Made by a program: the position numbers and the translations under genes. The notes under the pieces are model-generated. The model made no database searches and was not told the origin of the DNA. It worked only from the letters and a program-made list of their open reading frames with translations. This document shows positions 1 to 4,861 of a DNA stretch of 5,735 bases, one piece after another. The DNA comes from Paludibacteraceae bacterium (GTDB lineage: Bacteria; Bacteroidota; Bacteroidia; Bacteroidales; Paludibacteraceae), in the NCBI GenBank assembly GCA_947471245.1, contig CANIXM010000145.1:1-5735 (forward strand). Direction: 5' to 3'. Each line of letters begins with the position of its first letter. Position 1 is the stretch's first letter.

Positions 1-130
1 AAAATACAATAACATAATAACGAAACAACTAATCAACATGATTACATATACCAAAGTAAACAACACACAATAGCACACATTATCAATCTATTAATCCATC
101 AACGACACATTTATCATATTGGCAAAAATG

Positions 131-210
131 AGTAATTTCGTGTCAATTTCCCACCTAAAAACCAAATCACAAAATGGGAAAACCACCTTTCTTCTAAATT
201 CTAGTTTTGA
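131..210 (+). pseudogene. Decayed copy of the GH97 gene leader and signal-peptide start
   Basis: Positions 133-210 align by hand with 4784-4861, the 5' untranslated leader plus first codons of the downstream GH97 gene. About 65 of 75 aligned columns are identical, with six gapped positions. The longest shared runs are ACCTAAAA, AAAATG and TTTCTTCTAA. The ATG at 174-176 matches the GH97 start at 4825, but one base is missing relative to the intact copy, so the frame reads only seven codons to a TAA at 195-197. Similarity may extend left: an ACACATTTATCA at 105-116 resembles 4771-4782, followed by extra bases here. To the right of 210 it fades. The best reading is the dead 5' end of a paralogous GH97 gene or a partial duplication. 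A retained regulatory leader is a less likely alternative. Confidence 0.7.
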
Positions 211-324
211 TATTTATCAGCACGTCAACAACCCAACTTCATTCAATTCACCCATATGTTAACCACCCTTATTTAAAGACACAATCCTCACTCTTTGTTA
301 AAAAAATACAAAATCAATCCAATA

Positions 325-349
325 CTTAATGTACGTAATACACATTAAG
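325..349. promoter_or_regulatory. 8-bp inverted repeat, possible operator or small hairpin
   Basis: CTTAATGT at 325-332 is exactly repeated in reverse complement as ACATTAAG at 342-349, with a 9-base spacer. The site lies about 260 bases upstream of the SGNH hydrolase gene. An 8-bp palindrome could bind a dimeric regulator, but it is AT-rich and could arise by chance. No partner promoter motif is clearly placed beside it. Confidence 0.2.
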
Positions 350-497
350 CCATCGGTAGACATGGGATTTAATCCATTTACAATCTGCACACTAAAGAGC
401 AAAAGTCATCAACACGTTAACACAACCAAAATACAATAACCAACCAAAACATGCTGAAAAACAGGATATAACAACAAATTGGTTAAAAAAAAGCATC

Positions 498-505
498 TAT
501 ATTTG
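498..505 (+). promoter_or_regulatory. Possible Bacteroidota -7 promoter element
   Basis: TATATTTG matches the TAnnTTTG -7 consensus of the primary sigma factor in Bacteroidota. It lies about 105 bases before the ATG at 611, which would give a 5' leader of roughly 100 bases. No good -33 TTTG is found at the usual 19-21 base spacing, so support is weak; an 8-base degenerate motif is expected by chance in AT-rich DNA. Confidence 0.2.
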
Positions 506-610
506 CAATTCTATTTTTCACAATAAGATATATCGCATTTCGACAATCTACCTACAGGAGAAAATCGGATCACTCAACGAATCCCAATCAACCCTATTAC
601 CTTATTTACC

Positions 611-2284
611 ATGAAAAAATTTCAATTAGGAGTATTATTTCTACTTTTACTGATTGTGAGTAATCAATTAGCAAAAGGATTTGAATATAAGCCGATTACT
701 CCCAACACGATCTATCTTTTTACACCATTTTGGTGTAAAAATGTGCCGCCTATCTCTTATTACGATGCCAATAATAATTTTCTATGTAAAGATTCTAGCG
801 CTTATAATCTATCCCCAGCATTAGCGGCAATTGCTAGAACGGATAGTCTTTGTTCATTGGATACTTGCTTCGACTGGAGCAACAACGCCCCAACCTGTAA
901 TTATGATCAATACATGCGTCCGTTTTGGAGTGCAGATACCATTTATAACGAAACAGTACTTTTGTTAAATCCAAAGAACACTAAACCAGATACCACTGCA
1001 ACAGGAAAACTACTTTACTTGCCTAAGAAAATCATTTCGATAAAAAGTTTTGACGGGAAAACAACCTACAAAGAAGGAGTGGATTACACCTATAATGGTA
1101 AAATAATCACCAAACTAAAAGGTTCAGCCATGATTAGTCTCCCGATTAATAAAGTGGACGACTCTATCCAGTCCAACCAATATTACAGACAGGATCATTA
1201 TACAGGGCTGGTGTACAAACAAGGTAAATGGGTGACTGTAACTTATGTGCCCGACCGCAGCGATTGGAAAATGACCAATTTTGGATACAAAGGCAATCTT
1301 TTTCCCAAAACCATGGCTAAACTACGAGCCAAACAACCTGTTACAATTGTTGCGCATGGCATGAGCATCACGCGTGGATACAATGTGAGCGGTTATGCTT
1401 ATGATTATGTGGTTTGTCCTGCCACTGCTCCTTATATGCATAGCTATATTGACTTAATGGATTATCAATTAAAGAAAATATTTGGGTACAGCGGCATCAA
1501 CACCATCAATGCGTCATTGGGAGGTGCAAATTCGGACTGGCTAGTAAAAACTGCTAGAACTCATGTGGCTGCCAACAAACCTGATTTGGTTATCATAGAC
1601 ATGGGGATGAATGATGTATGGAGTTGCAAGGCCAACTATACTGCTTTTGCCAACAATATCAAGGCAGCTATGGACACGGTAAGAAAAACCAATCCCGATG
1701 TGGAGTTTATTCTACTGGGTGGAATGATGATAGATAGAAATTACTGTATGAATTGGGATGGTGTCACTGTAAAAACCATTATCCGAGATTTAAATGCCTA
1801 TCAAATAGAATTGAAAAAGATGGAGACAATGGGTGTCGCCAATCTTGACATGACCACCATGAGCGATACCATCTATGCCAGAAAAGCTCAATATAGAAAC
1901 TTTGGCGCTAAGAGCGTAACCACCAATGAGATGCACCCCAATGATTTCTTGGCACGGTGCTATGCTCAGGGACTGGTGGCACTTTTTGATTCTACAGCTG
2001 TAACAGGAATCAACACACCTACTGCCACGAAGAGTTATTCTATGGAAGTAGTTCCAAATCCGGTGTTGAATGGACATTTTATCGTACATTTAGACAAAAA
2101 TATTACCCCCGAAAATACCAACATCAACATTTATGAACTTTCTGGTAAAGCAGTTACTTCATTTACTCAAAATACCGAATCAAAAGATTACGAGGCAAGT
2201 GACCTACACTTGAGCAAAGGAGTCTATATTTTCGAAGCCAATGCTGGTGACAAAAGATCGAGTAAAAAAGTGATTATTGATTGA
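611..2284 (+). CDS. Secreted SGNH/GDSL-type hydrolase with T9SS C-terminal sorting domain
   Basis: This 557-residue protein begins with a clear signal peptide (MKK, then a hydrophobic run to about residue 20, cleavage near 23), which supports the ATG at 611. Residues 24-240 form an N-terminal region of uncertain fold with five cysteines (42, 59, 81, 86, 96) and a YKEGVDYTY stretch near 153-161; it may be a beta-sandwich or ligand-binding module. The SGNH domain covers about 243-460. Block I is GMSIT (250-254, putative nucleophile Ser252). Block II is in LGGANS (303-308) and block III is GMND (332-335, Asn334). Block V is NEMH (439-442), with His442 but Asn in place of the usual Asp. Residues about 474-557 are a T9SS type A tail with a VVPNP motif (480-484), a GVYIFEA strand and a basic end. 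The family includes carbohydrate esterases and lipases, so deacylation of a polysaccharide is an inference. It is probably co-transcribed with the next gene, which starts at its stop or about 27 bases beyond it. There is no Shine-Dalgarno sequence. Confidence 0.87.
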   Translation: MKKFQLGVLFLLLLIVSNQLAKGFEYKPITPNTIYLFTPFWCKNVPPISYYDANNNFLCKDSSAYNLSPALAAIARTDSLCSLDTCFDWSNNAPTCNYDQYMRPFWSADTIYNETVLLLNPKNTKPDTTATGKLLYLPKKIISIKSFDGKTTYKEGVDYTYNGKIITKLKGSAMISLPINKVDDSIQSNQYYRQDHYTGLVYKQGKWVTVTYVPDRSDWKMTNFGYKGNLFPKTMAKLRAKQPVTIVAHGMSITRGYNVSGYAYDYVVCPATAPYMHSYIDLMDYQLKKIFGYSGINTINASLGGANSDWLVKTARTHVAANKPDLVIIDMGMNDVWSCKANYTAFANNIKAAMDTVRKTNPDVEFILLGGMMIDRNYCMNWDGVTVKTIIRDLNAYQIELKKMETMGVANLDMTTMSDTIYARKAQYRNFGAKSVTTNEMHPNDFLARCYAQGLVALFDSTAVTGINTPTATKSYSMEVVPNPVLNGHFIVHLDKNITPENTNINIYELSGKAVTSFTQNTESKDYEASDLHLSKGVYIFEANAGDKRSSKKVIID

Positions 2285-2310
2285 TGATAACCCAAACCTT
2301 AACCTATACA

Positions 2311-4209
2311 ATGATGAAACTACCTAAAATTGCCACAATTGCATTCCTACTCTCAGCTATCTGCATTCAGGCACATTCCACCAATTACTACGTAGATGCT
2401 TTAACTGGAAGTAACACCTATGATGGCACATCGCCAGCTAAAGCGTGGAAAACGCTTAGCAAAGTGGACTCCATGTCGTACGCACCCGGTGATGTTATTT
2501 CGTTTCAAGGTGGACAAACATTCAATGGTAATTTCAACATCAAAAACAATGGTGACAGCACCGCATTGATTAAGTTTACATCCTATGGCACTGGCCAGGC
2601 AAAGATTAACGCTGGCACTGAAACTGCCATATCTTGTTACAACAGAGGGTATATTTGGATTGACAATCTGAACATCTATGGAGGATGGAACTCCACTACA
2701 CAAACAGGCAGTAACGGTGGTGGAATCTATTTCTTCAACGACCTGTACAAAGGGGTGAAGTTGGGAACTGTAAAAATCACCAACTGTGAAATATCAGGTT
2801 TTTATGGTGCTGGTAGTCACTATGGTGGAGGCATTGTAATCTCAAGTTGGACAAATGATGGTTCATCCAGTGGCTACAAAGATATTGAGATCACCAATAA
2901 TAGTGTACATGACAATGGCATGGGAGGAATTGGTATTGTAGGGCAATATGTATCCAAGGGTGACACAGTCTATTCGTTCCCAAGTGTTTATGTAGCCTAC
3001 AATAAGGTGTACAACAATTTGGGAGTTAAGAATTACACGAGTCAATTTTCGGGTAATGGCATTGTTATCAGTCAAGTTTCTGGAGGAACTATTGAGCACA
3101 ACACCACTTACAACAATGGTTGGTTAATGGGTAGTACCGGTGCTGGTCCATGCGGTTGCTGGATATGGGATTGTAAAAATGTGGTGATGCAATACAACGA
3201 ATCCTATAAGAATGGCACTCCCAAAGGTAGAAATGATGGTGAAGGTTTTGATTTTGATGGCGGAGTGGTCAATTGTGTGATGCAATACAATTATGCACAT
3301 GACAATCATTCATGTGGAATTCTGGTTTGTGAATTTGGCAATTCACGATGTAGCAACGCCAATAATATAATTCGCTACAACATCCTGGAGAATAATAATA
3401 GCCCCAAAAGCACCAGTTGTGAAATAGCAGTCTCATCATTCGGAGGTACAGTTTCTAACGCCCTGATTCACAACAATACTATTTACGCTGACTCGAGCAC
3501 GTGCGCTTATGACGATGCCACATCGAGCAAGTATTTCAACAATATTTTCTACTCAAAGGCTAAACTTCCAATCATTTCGGCATCCAATGCCTCAGCCTTG
3601 TTTCTGAACAACTGCTATTTCAACACCATTAAGACAACGTATAGATTCAACAACACCACCTATTCGTCTTTGGGAAATTTTAGAGTTTCCACCAGCAACG
3701 AGACCCTCACTAGTGTGACTTACGGATACGAGCTAGAACCCTTGTTTTCGAGCGGAGGCTATGGTGGTACAGTGGGCACCAATTCACCTAATACACTCAC
3801 CAACTACTGCCTGACACCTGCATCTCCATTGGTGGACAAAGGATATGATTTAACAAAAAGCGGATTCAAGAATGGTGCTACCGATTTCAATTTGATAAAC
3901 ATCCCCAGTAACGGTCCTTTCTGTATAGGTGCCTGTACCCAAACAAAAACCAGCGGGCTAAAAGAAATCAATGCAAGCAGTAATTTTGAGTTGTTTCCCA
4001 ATCCAGCAAAGGATTTTGTAACGGTAGCTACACAGACCGATGATGTAAAGCACATTCGCCTGATGGACATGAATGGAAAAACCATCTTGCAATCTGAAAT
4101 GACAAACAACTTGGTAATGAATGTTTCAGATATTAACAACGGTGTCTATTTGTTTAATTGCCAGTCGAAATCAGATTCACAGAGTAAACAATTAATCATT
4201 CGGAGATAA
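2311..4209 (+). CDS. Secreted right-handed parallel beta-helix repeat protein with T9SS tail
   Basis: From the ATG at 2311 the protein has 632 residues. The frame is open further left, with a TTG at 2281 and an ATG at 2284 that overlaps the upstream TGA by one base. The 2311 or adjacent 2314 start is preferred because it places MKLPK and a hydrophobic segment at the N-terminus as a normal signal peptide, cleaved near AHS-TN. Numbering from 2311, residues 26-100 carry YYVDALTGS, the DGTSPAKAW motif and the APGD segment, as in beta-helix polysaccharide lyases and hydrolases. About 100-440 are PbH1-type coils rich in Asn and Gly (ITNNSVHDNG, EHNTTYNNG, MQYNYAHDN), including GFDFDGG at 312-318. 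The T9SS sorting domain is about 556-632, with LFPNP at 561-565 and NGVYLF near 610. The fold is common in pectate lyase-like and other polysaccharide-active enzymes, but no catalytic residues can be assigned, so substrate and reaction are unknown. It is cysteine-rich, with a CGCWIWDC cluster at 281-288. Confidence 0.87.
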   Translation: MMKLPKIATIAFLLSAICIQAHSTNYYVDALTGSNTYDGTSPAKAWKTLSKVDSMSYAPGDVISFQGGQTFNGNFNIKNNGDSTALIKFTSYGTGQAKINAGTETAISCYNRGYIWIDNLNIYGGWNSTTQTGSNGGGIYFFNDLYKGVKLGTVKITNCEISGFYGAGSHYGGGIVISSWTNDGSSSGYKDIEITNNSVHDNGMGGIGIVGQYVSKGDTVYSFPSVYVAYNKVYNNLGVKNYTSQFSGNGIVISQVSGGTIEHNTTYNNGWLMGSTGAGPCGCWIWDCKNVVMQYNESYKNGTPKGRNDGEGFDFDGGVVNCVMQYNYAHDNHSCGILVCEFGNSRCSNANNIIRYNILENNNSPKSTSCEIAVSSFGGTVSNALIHNNTIYADSSTCAYDDATSSKYFNNIFYSKAKLPIISASNASALFLNNCYFNTIKTTYRFNNTTYSSLGNFRVSTSNETLTSVTYGYELEPLFSSGGYGGTVGTNSPNTLTNYCLTPASPLVDKGYDLTKSGFKNGATDFNLINIPSNGPFCIGACTQTKTSGLKEINASSNFELFPNPAKDFVTVATQTDDVKHIRLMDMNGKTILQSEMTNNLVMNVSDINNGVYLFNCQSKSDSQSKQLIIRR

Positions 4210-4294
4210 AAATTTGGGGGTTCTAAAAAGATTGGGCAACTTTCCATCTTTGATGGCGAAAAAGATTTACAACTATTACCAATAATAATTTTCA

Positions 4295-4320
4295 AAAAAT
4301 TTTCTGGAAATAAAATTTTT
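4295..4320 (+). terminator. Weak AT-only inverted repeat after the beta-helix gene
   Basis: AAAAATTTT at 4295-4303 and its reverse complement AAAATTTTT at 4312-4320 could pair as a 9-bp all-AT stem with an 8-base loop, ending in T5. It is 86 bases after the stop at 4207-4209. A closer, shorter hairpin (CCATC TTT GATGG, 4244-4256) has no T-tract after it. Either might end the two-gene transcript, but the AT stem is thermodynamically poor and could be chance. Confidence 0.2.
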
Positions 4321-4364
4321 AATAACAAAAATTGATTATCAGCAAAGCGACCTATTGTTTATTC

Positions 4365-4480
4365 CAAAGGGGGCTTTGCCCCTAAACTCCACTTACTTTT
4401 TTGCCTCCATGGTATTAATTGTTTAATTGTGTCGGCGATTTCCGCTTCGCTCCAATTGTCTTGACACAAAAAAGTAAGCA
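4365..4480. repeat. Structured intergenic repeat-like element with 12-bp inverted repeat
   Basis: A perfect 12-bp inverted repeat, CTTACTTTTTTG (4392-4403) and CAAAAAAGTAAG (4467-4478), encloses 63 bases. Just outside on the left is a small GGGGC TTT GCCCC hairpin (4370-4382). The enclosed part holds ATTTCCGCTTCGCTCCAA (4438-4455). The arrangement resembles intergenic repeats seen many times in Bacteroidota genomes; this is recalled, not searched. It is not flanked by visible target-site duplications and codes for nothing recognisable. It may form a large cruciform or RNA hairpin, but a function cannot be given. Confidence 0.5.
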
Positions 4481-4495
4481 AAAAAATTAACAAGT

Positions 4496-4543
4496 TGAAA
4501 GCACTACACTCAGCGATATAAAATAAATTTTCTATCGCTTTCA
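4496..4543. repeat. Imperfect bulged hairpin between the two structured blocks
   Basis: AGCGATA (4512-4518) pairs with TATCGCT (4533-4539), a 7-bp stem with a 14-base AT-rich loop. Below it TGAAA (4496-4500) can pair with TTTCA (4539-4543) if the left arm bulges by about 12 bases. The stem is moderate and there is no T-tract, so it is more likely part of the surrounding repeat-like DNA than a terminator. Confidence 0.3.
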
Positions 4544-4550
4544 CTTAAAC

Positions 4551-4745
4551 GTGCTTTTCAAGACTCTGCCCGCTTCACTCGAAAAACTAGCGCTCGGCAG
4601 GCTCAAATCGTCCAAACTCATCCCGTCGAAATACGACGGGACTCAAGCAGGACGATTTTTAACCGCCTACCTCACTTGTTTTTCGGCTCACCCGACAAGG
4701 TCGGTCGGTTGCTGGAAGCTTGTCTGCAAACAGGTCATTAGGCGG
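4551..4745. repeat. Block of nested and serial inverted repeats, probable intergenic repeat element
   Basis: Several stems lie in a row. CTGCC (4566-4570) pairs with GGCAG (4596-4600). AAATCGTCC (4605-4613) pairs with GGACGATTT (4650-4658), and nested inside it CCCGTCG (4622-4628) pairs with CGACGGG (4634-4640) around a 5-base loop. CCGAC AAG GTCGG follows at 4692-4704. CCGCCTA (4663-4669) is mirrored by TAGGCGG (4739-4745), closing the right half. The block has higher GC than its surroundings. A 68-codon open frame runs through it (4551-4757, + strand), but its sequence is dictated by the palindromes and looks non-coding. An extragenic palindromic-type element or a remnant of a mobile unit is the best guess. 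Confidence 0.5.
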
Positions 4746-4783
4746 ATAATCATATAACAAAACAAGCTAAACACAATTATCAA

Positions 4784-4861
4784 TAATTTTCCGTGTAATT
4801 TTCAACCTAAAACCCAATTCAAAAATGAAAAAAACTGCCTTTCTTCTAATTCTATTTCTGA
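4784..4861 (+). repeat. Intact copy of the leader/signal-peptide segment duplicated at 133-210
   Basis: This stretch, covering about 41 bases of leader and the first 12 codons of the GH97 gene, is the partner of the decayed copy upstream (about 87% identity over ungapped columns by hand alignment). The two copies are direct repeats about 4.65 kb apart and bracket the SGNH and beta-helix genes plus the structured intergenic blocks. Shared identity extends through both untranslated and coding parts, so it reflects common descent of the DNA rather than a generic signal peptide. Confidence 0.7.

Larger units (their letters stand above)
1..610. other. Long non-coding upstream region, C-rich and G-poor on the + strand
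   Basis: No convincing gene is seen on either strand across these 610 bases; stop codons are frequent in all frames. Hand counting gives about 137 C and 52 G in the first 600 bases (roughly 31% GC), a marked asymmetry that the following genes do not share. The region holds a decayed copy of the GH97 leader (about 131-210), an 8-bp inverted repeat (325-349), and short AC-rich repeats such as AAAATACAA at 1-9, 303-311 and 428-436. The promoter for the gene starting at 611 should lie here. An AGGAG at 556-560 is about 50 bases from that start, too far to act as its ribosome binding site. Confidence 0.6.
4210..4824. other. Intergenic region with two structured repeat-like blocks
   Basis: These 615 bases separate the beta-helix gene from the GH97 gene and hold no convincing gene. 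The first 150 bases are AT-rich. Two blocks of higher GC follow (about 4365-4480 and 4551-4745), each with several inverted repeats, and between them lies an imperfect hairpin (4496-4543). The last 80 bases are AT-rich GH97 leader. Short open frames exist on both strands but have no start context, signal or domain pattern, and they follow the palindromes. The length and structure make it unlikely that GH97 shares a transcript with the upstream pair, although no strong terminator or promoter is visible. Confidence 0.6.

Noticed and set aside
423..449. Direct repeat CAACCAAAA (423-431 and 441-449) as an operator
   Set aside because: Region is low-complexity A/C-rich DNA where such 9-mers recur by chance; no regulator evidence.
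2341..2380. Lipoprotein signal in the beta-helix protein (Cys in LSAIC)
   Set aside because: The residue before Cys is Ile, which does not fit a lipobox; ordinary signal peptidase I cleavage near AHS-TN is more likely.
1790..3309. Several - strand open frames (1790-2089, 2401-2703, 2863-3099, 3124-3309)
   Set aside because: They lie opposite well-supported + strand genes and their translations show no domain-like pattern; antisense shadows.
3804..4328. - strand open frames at 3804-4139 and 4146-4328
   Set aside because: Antisense of the beta-helix T9SS tail and of AT-rich intergenic DNA; no family resemblance.
4359..4544. 61-codon - strand open frame over the 12-bp inverted repeat element
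   Set aside because: It spans a structured intergenic element and shows no coding features.
4663..4745. Possible integron attC site (CCGCCTA ... TAGGCGG arms)
   Set aside because: The right arm reads ATTAGGC rather than the GTTRRRY core, and the left arm lacks the matching RYYYAAC; no integrase or cassette gene is visible.
4551..4757. 68-codon + strand open frame through the palindromic block
   Set aside because: Its residues are dictated by the inverted repeats; there is no signal, domain, start context or sensible composition. Treated as repeat DNA.
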